DNA of 32,120 bases, taken from the NCBI GenBank assembly GCA_964556565.1, contig CAZKWF010000019.1, positions 1 to 32,120 on the forward strand, written 5' to 3'. Under the pieces are notes generated by a model. That model was not told the origin of the DNA. It saw only the letters and a list, made by a program, of their open reading frames with translations, and did not search any database. The stretch comes from SOJZ01 sp964556565. Its GTDB lineage: Archaea; Thermoproteota; Bathyarchaeia; Bathyarchaeales; Bathyarchaeaceae. A program made the position numbers and the translations under genes. This document shows positions 13,459-22,229 of the stretch, piece after piece; within the stretch, counting starts at the first letter, position 1; the number at the start of each line of letters is the position of its first letter.

Positions 13459-14166
13459 CTAAGGTTTATCTTCTTTTTTTCGTACTTTGCATATTATGTA
13501 AAGTGAGAGGTCGGGTAGAAAGCGTCCTGTATTGACACATAGGCGAGGGGGAAGTTTATGAACAAGCGGAAAGGTAAGGATTTGCCCCCACTTTTCTTCT
13601 ATTGTGAAACCTATTGATTCAAGTAGTCTTGCGAGCTCTTCAGGCGTGTACTCATGTTTGTGATAAGGGTTTTTAGACTTCTTTGCGAGTAGATTTTTCT
13701 TAAAAAGCGTGCGCTCAAGACGATTTATAAGGTGGGCAACATTCGGTGTTGACAAAATCAGAACCCCATCTTTCTTTAAGACTCGAAATATTTCTTGAAG
13801 TAAATAAGTGCCGCTGTCAACATGTTCAATAATCTCCAAAGCGACAACAGCGTCAAAACTCATTTCCTTGAAGGGAAATGCTTGAGCATCTGCCCTTATG
13901 TACATAGGGCCTGGGTAATTCCTCTTTGCATATAACAGAGTGGTATCAGAGATGTCAAATGCTACAATTGAGTCACGAATCCTGTAAAGCATTTCGCTTC
14001 CGTATCCCAAACCGCAACCCACATCGAGAACCATTCCTTTGACGTATTTCCTGGCGTGTTCATAGCGCTGTATGTGGAGGAACGCCTGGATTTCATCAAC
14101 ATCTTCAGCCCAGGGATCTAAACGCTCCTTAGCCTTACCCGTGGCGTTTACTTGAATTGGTCTCAC
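13459..14166 (-). CDS. Class I SAM-dependent methyltransferase
   Basis: About 235 residues. Motif I is VLDVGCGLGYGS (near 46-57); AFDIS supplies the ribose-binding Asp; DAVVALEIIEHV and LQEIFRVLKKDGVLILSTPN are the usual following motifs. HKHEYTPEELARLLESIGF is a typical C-terminal element of sugar-locus methyltransferases such as the UbiG/WbdD class. Start choice: GTG 14166 makes a GTGA overlap with the stop of the upstream 1218-residue gene, the classic coupled arrangement; an adjoining GTG at 14169 is equally readable. The substrate is unknown; glycan methylation is inferred from context. Confidence 0.84.
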   Translation of the reverse strand: MRPIQVNATGKAKERLDPWAEDVDEIQAFLHIQRYEHARKYVKGMVLDVGCGLGYGSEMLYRIRDSIVAFDISDTTLLYAKRNYPGPMYIRADAQAFPFKEMSFDAVVALEIIEHVDSGTYLLQEIFRVLKKDGVLILSTPNVAHLINRLERTLFKKNLLAKKSKNPYHKHEYTPEELARLLESIGFTIEEKWGQILTFPLVHKLPPRLCVNTGRFLPDLSLYIICKVRKKEDKP

Positions 14167-17100
14167 CACTTACGACGGCGAACTCTTATCCTAAGGTTTT
14201 TTTGTGTTGCCATCCGAGCGACGGAAAATATGGCGATAGCCAAGATGAAATATGGAATTGACTCCCTTAGGCTTCCTAGCTCATCCCATGCAAAAGCTGG
14301 AGGCTCTCGTGTAGCTGTCCCATCCCAAGTAAAATCAGACGCGATATTGTACTCATCTGAGAGTGGCAGCCCAAATTTTACTTCCCCCTCGATAAGTAGG
14401 TCTTGTCCCATCGTACTTAGTTGTGTCAAATATGAGTGAAAAGCGTACACCTCCACAAACGATCCTTTCCCAATAGTGTGGATGCTTGGGTTGCGCAGGT
14501 AAGTGGAAAAATTCCCTTTGATTGATAGCCCTGCTGTCGTCGAGCCCTCAACATCTATGTAAGTCCCATTTGAGGTTGAAGCGGATATCAGAATCTTATC
14601 TCCTGTTACGGTAATTTCTGGGTTGTCAGCATTTATGAAAGTGTAAAACCCCCTCCCATTGCCAATTTTCACATTTTCTGAGGAAAGAGCGACTTTTCCT
14701 CCAATGTTCTGAACCGATAACGATGCGACATCCTTCAACAAGACCTGACTATTGTTAATCAATGTGTAAACCTCCGGTAGGTTTAACTTCTCAAAAGGGA
14801 TTAAGGACTCTACATTAATTGAAATGTTCCCCTTCAGAGAACCCTCCTTGAACACGAAAACCGGGGTGTCATCTTCTATAACCCAAGAGGTTAAAGTTTT
14901 ATCATATTTTGGGAGATCCAAGATGTCGAGTAGGTTAACAAGAATTTGAAAAAGATCTTGCGAAGCATACCCATCAGAAAACGGGGTTCTAACTATCGGA
15001 TAAACGTTCAAATAGAATACCTCTATTTGACCACCGAACATTTGCGTGGCGACAATTGGTGCCTTCCCTATGCTGTCTGCGTACCAGCCTAGTATCTGAA
15101 CCCCCTCTCTCGACGTCAGAGGAGTAAGCTCAATTTCCAAAGGCAGAGGTATGTCAGCATCAGGTGTAACGAGGTGTGTAGCATTTATTTCTCCATTTTC
15201 TTGATGGCTCTCAAAAAATAACCCTGAAAGCGGACCGTAGCCATCTAAGTTGAGAATAACTATCTTTCTTTCCTTGTCAAGCCCCAACTTACTTACATCA
15301 GTAACGGTGATGGAATCTGAGGGAAATATAAGTATGTCTTTTTCAAAAATCTTTGGGTCCGAGTCAAGCATAGTAGTATAATTGTATCCTCCAAGAGATA
15401 GTATATGGCTAGCAAGCAAATTGTTTTCTGAGAGCAATTCCCCTGAAGGGATTACAAGAACTGACTTACCATTTTGTAGTGGTGGTACTCCATCAGGTGA
15501 TTCATAAACTTTGATGTTGGAATTGCCGTAAACTTCGGTTGTTGTTTGAAGGAGATGGCTTGCAACATATCCATTTTGCAATTCCATGCTAGACATAGCG
15601 TCCAAGTCTCTCTGATGCAAGTAAATATACGGAGGGGGGAATCTCAAATTATTTATGAATGTTAAAGGTATTTCTGAATATTTTGGCGACCAGATGACCT
15701 GTTGAATAAGTTTTTCCACCCAAGGACTCGGCACGAATTCCAATGCGCTCGCTGACCGGTGGGTAACTGTGAGTAAGGGTGATGGCTTGTGAGTGAGAAA
15801 AGTGGATGAGAGAAATGAAATGGCGTTAAGCTCGTTTTCGTCCAGAAGATATTTCTCCTCTATGAAGAACATTCTTCCTTCTACCGTAAGGAATGTTGAT
15901 GAAATGCCGCTAAGGACGAGAAGACCTATCAGGAAGCTGTGGAGACATATTCTACCTAGTGATTGTTGGGGCATCAACCTTTTGAGCCTTATATGTTTTA
16001 AAAATATAGTGGATGTAATCGAGGTTGCTGCAAAACAGAAAAAGAGAAACCTCCATTCCCAGTATTCCGTACGGGAGCAATTCACGTTTACAAATGATAT
16101 GACCCTACCTGCTATAAACGCTGCAAAAAAAAGGAACGGAAAAATAGCCACTGCATTTTCCATGTACCTTTTAGCAACAATGAGCATTCCTAATAAGCCT
16201 AGGAAACCAGTGATCCCTAATCGCACAGGAAAAAAGAACCATGGAACGAGAAATGTATCGCCAATGTACTTCATTGAGAAAGTGGCACCTAAGGGAAACC
16301 AACTTAAGAAGCCTGCTATGAAGAATATCACTAAGGCGTAAGCAAAAATTTTCATGATTTGTGACCTTCTTTTGGAACTCATCCCTTTCCGTTTCAATTG
16401 ATCGTACAAACATGTCAGCCCTACCACTGAGATTAGAGGGTAAAGTGTAAACTCGTGCGTAACACTGTTGAACATAAGATAAGAAATAATAATGATCCCT
16501 ATCAGTCCGACGAATGTTGAAAAAAGTGTCTCATTTATGCGCAAGCCATTTCTTTGACCAGAAAATGCGAGAACGATAAGCAATAGAGCAAACATGACTA
16601 GTTCTGACGAGTGGATGAAGTAAAGCGCTGTGACTAGAACAGAAGTTAGAAGCATTAGAGAAGACTTGGAGACATCTTCACATCTTAATAGGTACAGGAG
16701 TGTAAAGAAGATAGTGAAGGAAGCGGTCATGGCAATGAACCCATATAGCCACAAGTTTGTGCTGAGGCCGTATCCTATGTCTGCATAGGTTGCATCGTAT
16801 GCTGTGTTCAATAAACTCATCTGTGCTACGCTTGGTTGTCCTAGTTTCTTTTCGAATATGTATATGCATCCGAAGCCAGAAAAAATAGCCCAGAAAACTG
16901 TGGCCAAAAAAGGTAAACGGTTATCAATTTCATCTAAATATTTCTTGGCCATTATGTAAAAAGACAGCAAAACGCTTACGCTTGCGAAAGCCAAAAATGT
17001 CTGATACACTTCGAGTGATGGGGTTGAAACGGAGTAGATGGCTGATTGGTAGATGTGGAAGAAGGGGTATACTGATGAAAAAAGTTCTGGCGAAACCCCC

Positions 17101-17819
17101 CATAAGCGGGCCATGGAGAAGTTCCTGACCATGTCGTGACCGGGAACAAGACTCATTTGTGGGTAGAGACATATTATGACAATCGAGAAAAAGCCGACAA
17201 CTATCGCTAAGGTTGATAGCTGAGCAAAACTGAATGCAACCTTCATTTTGTGCTCGGGAACTGCATGTCTTGTCACTAGGTCTTTAAGGATCGGAAGAGC
17301 TGAAAACAATACCAATAGGCCCAAAAACGCCAGCCTATTGTTTTGAGCTGTTATAGGTGCGAACACAGTTGGAAGAATGCCGTTTAATGCCAAGCTAAGC
17401 GTATAAGATAAAATTAAAGCTTCTATGCAAGATATCGAATCAAAAGCATTGGTTAAACGTAAGAGAACATAGCCAGGAAGCAGAGAAAGCACAATGAAGG
17501 CCAACAAGGCATTTACTTGCGTAACCATGTTAAGAATGTTCACCAGAAATAGACCTGTTGAAAGAATCATGAATATGTAATCTAAGATGTTCCTATGGAA
17601 AAGGGAAGACAAACCTGTGTTGCCTTTCTTATATATTCTCAAGACCACATTGATGTTAAGGGATATTGAAGTAAGCACTATCGTAAGAAGAATCTGAAAT
17701 GAGAAGAAGATGTATTTAATTGGATGTTCTATCATCCATAAGGTAGGGACAGATACTGTGGTTATGACAAGTGTAGGGAGCAGAAGTTTCAAATTGAACC
17801 ATTTCAAAATTTTAATCAC
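14163..17819 (-). CDS. Giant polytopic membrane protein with large outer domain, GT-C-like
   Basis: 1218 residues. Residues 1 to about 640 hold well over a dozen hydrophobic helices. A loop at about 225-240 carries GHDMVRNFSMARLWG, placed like the acidic first-loop motif of GT-C glycosyltransferases. From about 641 to 1185 a soluble region follows. Its first part looks Rossmann- or amidotransferase-like (VLVIPSGELLSENNLL, KDILIFPSDSITVTDVS). The second part is rich in short beta strands (VALSSENVKIGNGRGFYTF and so on), possibly a beta-helix. One last helix (near 1186-1205) and a basic tail (RIRVRRRKW) finish it. GTG start, 8-base overlap with the upstream GT2 gene. It could be a lipid-linked sugar transferase or a glycan polymerase. 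No exact family recognised; the GT-C idea is inference. Confidence 0.7.
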   Translation of the reverse strand: MIKILKWFNLKLLLPTLVITTVSVPTLWMIEHPIKYIFFSFQILLTIVLTSISLNINVVLRIYKKGNTGLSSLFHRNILDYIFMILSTGLFLVNILNMVTQVNALLAFIVLSLLPGYVLLRLTNAFDSISCIEALILSYTLSLALNGILPTVFAPITAQNNRLAFLGLLVLFSALPILKDLVTRHAVPEHKMKVAFSFAQLSTLAIVVGFFSIVIICLYPQMSLVPGHDMVRNFSMARLWGVSPELFSSVYPFFHIYQSAIYSVSTPSLEVYQTFLAFASVSVLLSFYIMAKKYLDEIDNRLPFLATVFWAIFSGFGCIYIFEKKLGQPSVAQMSLLNTAYDATYADIGYGLSTNLWLYGFIAMTASFTIFFTLLYLLRCEDVSKSSLMLLTSVLVTALYFIHSSELVMFALLLIVLAFSGQRNGLRINETLFSTFVGLIGIIIISYLMFNSVTHEFTLYPLISVVGLTCLYDQLKRKGMSSKRRSQIMKIFAYALVIFFIAGFLSWFPLGATFSMKYIGDTFLVPWFFFPVRLGITGFLGLLGMLIVAKRYMENAVAIFPFLFFAAFIAGRVISFVNVNCSRTEYWEWRFLFFCFAATSITSTIFLKHIRLKRLMPQQSLGRICLHSFLIGLLVLSGISSTFLTVEGRMFFIEEKYLLDENELNAISFLSSTFLTHKPSPLLTVTHRSASALEFVPSPWVEKLIQQVIWSPKYSEIPLTFINNLRFPPPYIYLHQRDLDAMSSMELQNGYVASHLLQTTTEVYGNSNIKVYESPDGVPPLQNGKSVLVIPSGELLSENNLLASHILSLGGYNYTTMLDSDPKIFEKDILIFPSDSITVTDVSKLGLDKERKIVILNLDGYGPLSGLFFESHQENGEINATHLVTPDADIPLPLEIELTPLTSREGVQILGWYADSIGKAPIVATQMFGGQIEVFYLNVYPIVRTPFSDGYASQDLFQILVNLLDILDLPKYDKTLTSWVIEDDTPVFVFKEGSLKGNISINVESLIPFEKLNLPEVYTLINNSQVLLKDVASLSVQNIGGKVALSSENVKIGNGRGFYTFINADNPEITVTGDKILISASTSNGTYIDVEGSTTAGLSIKGNFSTYLRNPSIHTIGKGSFVEVYAFHSYLTQLSTMGQDLLIEGEVKFGLPLSDEYNIASDFTWDGTATREPPAFAWDELGSLRESIPYFILAIAIFSVARMATQKNLRIRVRRRKW

Positions 17820-18852
17820 CCGGTTTCGTGTTGGAAGATTCGAAGGACTCCACGTACGTTACCTGTCTCAATATCTTGTTGAAAAACTGTAAGTTTCCTT
17901 TTTTTATTTGCGTTAAATGATTGAGAGCGAATAGGTATGACCCTACCAAGTAGACCAATTCCCACCACCGTTGCTTCGATTTCCTTTTTGATATTAGATG
18001 CCCGACAGTGCAAGCCAACCTTCCTGACATACTCCACACGAGAGCAATCTTTGTGTAATGAGTTTGTTCGATATTTTTGAAGTGAAAATAAAGTTTGTAT
18101 ACTGTCGCCATGTATACGGCTGTCTTAGTCGGTGGTCGCGATCGCTTGGAAAGTTTATGGATCGCGAAAGTCTTTGGAGTGATGAAGAGACTATCTGGGT
18201 ACTTCTTATACACTCTGTATGAAAAGTCAGCGTCTTCCCCAAATCCCCATCTCTTTAACCTTTCATCAAAATGAAATTCGTAGAAAATCTCGCGTCTGAA
18301 TGAAAAGCAACAGCCGATGAGTCTTTGACATGTTATGACCCCTGCTAAGGGGTTTGGAAATATGTCTGATCCAGAAGGAAGCACTATCCATCTATCCTTT
18401 TCAAAGTGATCTAGCAAGAACAGTTTGCAGATAGCATTTTCGAATTTGTCAAAAGGTTTTGAGAATACAGGCTCTATAAGACCTTGAACCCCTAACACGT
18501 TTGGATGTTGATAGATTTTGACCATTTCTTCAAGATAGTTGCTATCCAACAATACATCATCGTCAAGGAACAACAATATATCACCATCCGATATTTTCAC
18601 ACCTTTATTTCTAGCGGCTGTGAGTCCCTCTCCGCGACCTCGGACATATTTCAATTCAACACCCATTTTCAAGAACGTGCCCTTAAGTGTACACGTCAAT
18701 ACTTCGCTTTTATTGTTGCTACCATCGTCAATAACTATGATTTCTAAGGGAAGAAAAGTTTGCTTGAGTATTGTATCAAATAATTCTGCAAGGTCTTGGG
18801 TTCTGTTGAACGTTGAAATTATTATTGAAAATGTAGGACGAGAGTTTTCCAT
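17812..18852 (-). CDS. Family 2 glycosyltransferase
   Basis: 346 residues with a GT-A fold. It opens with FSIIISTFNR, then VIDDGSNN, the donor-metal motif FLDDDV (DDD at 97-99), and the catalytic-base region WGFGEDADFSYR (Glu-Asp near 206-207). The family transfers a nucleotide-sugar residue to a glycan acceptor at the cytoplasmic face. The C-terminal part (after about 260) is basic with weakly hydrophobic stretches, perhaps membrane-associated. ATG 18852 is a clean start. The 3' end overlaps the giant membrane-protein gene by 8 bases, so the two are coupled. Donor and linkage cannot be read. Confidence 0.88.
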   Translation of the reverse strand: MENSRPTFSIIISTFNRTQDLAELFDTILKQTFLPLEIIVIDDGSNNKSEVLTCTLKGTFLKMGVELKYVRGRGEGLTAARNKGVKISDGDILLFLDDDVLLDSNYLEEMVKIYQHPNVLGVQGLIEPVFSKPFDKFENAICKLFLLDHFEKDRWIVLPSGSDIFPNPLAGVITCQRLIGCCFSFRREIFYEFHFDERLKRWGFGEDADFSYRVYKKYPDSLFITPKTFAIHKLSKRSRPPTKTAVYMATVYKLYFHFKNIEQTHYTKIALVWSMSGRLACTVGHLISKRKSKQRWWELVYLVGSYLFALNHLTQIKKGNLQFFNKILRQVTYVESFESSNTKPGD

Positions 18853-18978
18853 ATTGATTAACCTACATTTGTGTGCACATTTCTAGTAGGCACGAGCATT
18901 CATGTCAGATTGGTCATTGGTGTGATTTGATGTCCGACTTTAAAGATCACAAAGAAATGATAAAAGATTTTTTCTGGA

Positions 18979-19761
18979 TCAGCCTTTTTGAGCCATAACC
19001 TTTATTCCACATGCAAAAATCTTGGAGCGAAAAACACGCCTCAAGATTCTATAGCGCATGTTAAGATGAGTTGGTTCTTCGTAAATTGTGTGAGTAATCC
19101 TAAACTGGAAATCGTTCAGAAATTTAACAACTTCCCATAGTGTCCAGTGGTATGGGTGATGAACATCGTACTTCTCTAGCACCCAATTATAAAATTGTTG
19201 GGCCCCTTTTTTGAACGCGCGTGTGAGTACAACCGAATGCTCCCGCGATGTTTGCACAAAGAAATTTGCCATTGGGTCTGTGTTTATCTGAAATATAAGT
19301 AGCCCTCTCTTTCTTGTTATGCGCCGTATTTCGCCAAGAATTGCTTGAGGTCTTCTAGAGTGATCGAGCGCATTAATGCAAATGACACAGTCAGCGCTTT
19401 CATCTCTCAGAGGTAGATTCTCACCGACAGCCTCAATGAAAGTGACATGCTTGGGAAGATTGTAGAATTTTTCGTATTCCGTCATAAGGGGGTCAATTCC
19501 AACGCTAATATCTCCATTAACATGGTTTATCAAACCTGTAGGACCACACCCTATGTCTACAACTATGTGTATTTTTTCAAACCTTTCCAATAGACTAAAT
19601 GGTTCGATGAAATTTTTTAACCAAAAGTCTGCTCTTTTCTGAGCTAGTTGGTCTGGATCCATTCTTCTTTTGATCCAAAATTTTCTCTCTGCTTCTTGAG
19701 CCTTTTCCCATCTTCTGTTTTCCTTTTTCATGAAAACGCTTCCATGCCCTTCAGCACTCAT
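18979..19761 (-). CDS. Class I SAM-dependent methyltransferase
   Basis: About 260 residues. A charged N-terminal helix region (about 10-60) precedes motif I, VVDIGCGPTG (67-76), then SVGIDPL and a DCVICINALDHSRRPQAILG stretch in place of the usual EH(V/I) motif. The C-terminal part has HPYHWTLWEVVKFL, seen in sugar-locus methyltransferases. The frame can be extended to 19836, but that would overlap the upstream glycosyltransferase by 86 bases. ATG 19761 gives a more natural 11-base overlap; ATG 19731 is also possible. Probable glycan methyltransferase, acceptor unknown. Confidence 0.8.
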   Translation of the reverse strand: MSAEGHGSVFMKKENRRWEKAQEAERKFWIKRRMDPDQLAQKRADFWLKNFIEPFSLLERFEKIHIVVDIGCGPTGLINHVNGDISVGIDPLMTEYEKFYNLPKHVTFIEAVGENLPLRDESADCVICINALDHSRRPQAILGEIRRITRKRGLLIFQINTDPMANFFVQTSREHSVVLTRAFKKGAQQFYNWVLEKYDVHHPYHWTLWEVVKFLNDFQFRITHTIYEEPTHLNMRYRILRRVFRSKIFACGIKVMAQKG

Positions 19762-20887
19762 TGCAACATACAATCTTCTTGTATCTTTCCACAGCAGCTT
19801 CGTAGCAATATTGCTTCTCAACAAGGCTTCGTGCATTTTCCGAGATTTTTTCTAAGTTATCAAAACCTAGAACTCTTATGATGTTTTTAGCAATGCATTC
19901 CGGAGAATTATTTTCCATTATGAAACCATTCTCTCCATCCTTTATGATATCTGGGATAGCCCCGACGGGAGTTGCAAGAATGGGGGTTCCACAAGCCATG
20001 GCTTCAAGTATAGTATTTGGCAATCCTTCTGAAACAGAAGGTAAGACGTACAATCGTAATTCATTAAGGAAATCGGAAAAAGATTCTTCTGGGATACTTT
20101 CAATTATCTGGATTGTGTTACAAGTAACTAGGTCTTCTGAAGCTTTCCTAACCTGATTGAGAAGAGGGCCTCTGCCTGCTATAACGAAACGTAACTTCTC
20201 TTGAAGCCTGCAAAGTTGTCTGGCGGCTGCGACAAATTCAAGTATACCTTTTCTTCTGTCAATGGAGGCTACAAAGCCAACTAAATCCTTTCTTTCTCTA
20301 GACTGCTTCTTGATGTCATATCTACCAATATCTATATATAATGGGCATACACGAATTTTAGACCGATACTTTTCCAAAAGATTTTGATTAATCACATTTT
20401 TTCCTTCCACCGTCATATAATCTGTTAAACATAAAACCATATTCCTAGCATTACACAAGACACAAAACCTCAGTAAAGCGCCAATGCTCTCTTTGGCTTT
20501 CACATACTCCCATATGACATCTTGAGCTTCATACAAGAAAGTTCTCTTTCTCGTAATTTTTGCAAACAAAGTCGGGATAAACATTGTACCAGGGAGGATG
20601 AAAACCGTATCAATTTTCCTAATACATCTAAATAATCCAAAAGTTAGTCCAATTTGCGCCGCAAAGAAACCTAAAAGGGCATCAAGAGCCGATTTTTTTT
20701 CGCTTCTTATTCTGCTATTGAAGTATGTTGCTCTTATCAAATGTATTTTCTTATCTTTGATTCTCAATCGTCCGTCATTTATTACATATACATCTTGAGC
20801 TAGTTCACTGATTATTCTACTGAATTTTAAGAGGAATTTTCCTGTGCTAATATCTGTGACTGGATTTCCGATAATAGCTATCTTCAT
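19751..20887 (-). CDS. Family 4 glycosyltransferase
   Basis: About 378 residues, GT-B fold. MKIAIIGNPVTD begins the N-terminal Rossmann domain. The C-terminal donor domain has GFVASIDRRKG, FVIAGRGPLL and the GT4 signature SEGLPNTILEAMACGTPILA, with both Glu residues of the E-x7-E motif. It is a retaining transferase using a nucleotide sugar. ATG 20887 makes an ATGA overlap with the stop of the upstream gene; the longer frame from 20935 would only add residues read from that gene's end. This part of the locus looks A/T-richer than the genes near 26-30 kb. Confidence 0.87.
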   Translation of the reverse strand: MKIAIIGNPVTDISTGKFLLKFSRIISELAQDVYVINDGRLRIKDKKIHLIRATYFNSRIRSEKKSALDALLGFFAAQIGLTFGLFRCIRKIDTVFILPGTMFIPTLFAKITRKRTFLYEAQDVIWEYVKAKESIGALLRFCVLCNARNMVLCLTDYMTVEGKNVINQNLLEKYRSKIRVCPLYIDIGRYDIKKQSRERKDLVGFVASIDRRKGILEFVAAARQLCRLQEKLRFVIAGRGPLLNQVRKASEDLVTCNTIQIIESIPEESFSDFLNELRLYVLPSVSEGLPNTILEAMACGTPILATPVGAIPDIIKDGENGFIMENNSPECIAKNIIRVLGFDNLEKISENARSLVEKQYCYEAAVERYKKIVCCNEC

Positions 20888-22074
20888 TTGATTAATTTGA
20901 TGTTTTTTAAGCACTCTATGCACAACAAAAACCAATTATTGCCAACTATACTCCAATCAAAGTATTTAACCGCAGTTTCTCTCGCTTTTTCTGATATGAC
21001 TCTAAGGAGACGAGGATTATCGTCAAGGAGCTTGACGGCATCAATATAGCACTCTGCATCAGGCGTGCAGAGCACTCCGTTTTCTAAATGTTTTACGATT
21101 TGCTGGACACCTTCAATGCTACACGCGATTATTGCCTTTCCTGACGCCATAGCTTCAAGCTCAGCTATTCCAAGATCTCTTTGAAAGAACAGGATGACTT
21201 GTATCCGAGACATCAATTTAGGAAGCATGTTCCTAGGAACCCATCCAACATGCTCAACGTTTCTAAGCGATCTAAATTGTTTCTCGTAAGGCCCCCCACC
21301 CATTATCCTGAAGTTGACTTCAGGAATTACTTGTTCCGCTTTCTTGCAGATCTCAAAAAGTAAAGGAGCGCCTTTTTCGTCCATTAACCTTCCTACAAAT
21401 CCAACTCTAAAGCTCTTGCACGAAAGGCTATTCTCATTAGCTGGTTTGAATATACTTGTATCTACTCCAGGCTCTATTACCACAACTTTATCCTGATTAA
21501 TGCCGTTTTTCGTCATTCCTTTTTTAATTGAAATGCTTTGAACTCTTATGAAATTAGACATTTTCCCTAGCAATGTGCCCATAAAAATTTTGGTTGAACA
21601 CATGATTTTTTGACTTGTAGATAAGTTCTTTGGAATTATGTATGGATTAACCCATGGCCACAAATTTCCTTCTGAAAAGATCACCTTCACTCTGAGTATT
21701 TTAGCTAAAATTGTTGGAAGTAAGCCTGTTAGAGTATCTGTAACGACCACTATTTTTAATCCTTTTTTTGTCAGGCTAATAATTCTTGTTGAGACTAGAA
21801 AGGAGTACAAAGTCATTGAAAGAAGGGTCATATAACGCTCCATTATCGATTTAGGAGGATACCTTTCGCAACTTGGAAAATAAACCTCCTCAACCGTCAG
21901 ATTATCGTTCACTAAAACTCGCTTTTTATAGCGTCTATAGAAAGGGGAAATAATGATTATATGGAAGTGCTTTGATAATTCAAGTCCAATTTCATAGTGT
22001 TGTTCCTCTATTCCACCGCCTCTTTGAGTTCTTGCATGAAGTAGACCTGGACTAACCATACAAATATCCACCAT
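20884..22074 (-). CDS. Family 4 glycosyltransferase
   Basis: 396 residues. N-terminal domain MVDICMVSPGLL with the glycine-rich acceptor-side loop QRGGGIEEQHYEIG; VVVTDTLTGLLP in the middle; C-terminal donor domain with RVGFVGRLMDEKGAP, FRIMGGGPYE and LGIAELEAMASGKAIIA carrying the E-x7-E pair. The substrate is unknown. ATG 22074 is clear, and the 3' end overlaps the next gene by 4 bases. A 155-base gap separates it from the upstream glycosyltransferase gene; an A/T-rich box near 22113-22122 could start a separate transcript, but this is weak. Confidence 0.87.
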   Translation of the reverse strand: MVDICMVSPGLLHARTQRGGGIEEQHYEIGLELSKHFHIIIISPFYRRYKKRVLVNDNLTVEEVYFPSCERYPPKSIMERYMTLLSMTLYSFLVSTRIISLTKKGLKIVVVTDTLTGLLPTILAKILRVKVIFSEGNLWPWVNPYIIPKNLSTSQKIMCSTKIFMGTLLGKMSNFIRVQSISIKKGMTKNGINQDKVVVIEPGVDTSIFKPANENSLSCKSFRVGFVGRLMDEKGAPLLFEICKKAEQVIPEVNFRIMGGGPYEKQFRSLRNVEHVGWVPRNMLPKLMSRIQVILFFQRDLGIAELEAMASGKAIIACSIEGVQQIVKHLENGVLCTPDAECYIDAVKLLDDNPRLLRVISEKARETAVKYFDWSIVGNNWFLLCIECLKNIKLIK

Positions 22075-22229
22075 CTGACTCAGCCATCACTGATGCTTTT
22101 GAACAATGTTTTAATTGAGGATCTCACAGCTTCGGTCTGCAATACGTGAGTGAGAAAAACATTTTCCTTAAAGCGAGTTTCAATGCATGCATGTACGGCG
22201 TGTGCAGTCTTCTTCACCAATCAAAACCT

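Noticed and set aside
15793..16341. Plus-strand ORF of 182 residues
   Set aside because: It lies fully antisense to the giant membrane-protein gene, has no domain pattern, and its composition is that of a reverse-frame shadow.
19762..19836. Longer N-terminus for the methyltransferase at 18979
   Set aside because: It would overlap the upstream glycosyltransferase by 86 bases, and the added residues are not typical; ATG 19761 gives a normal coupled overlap.
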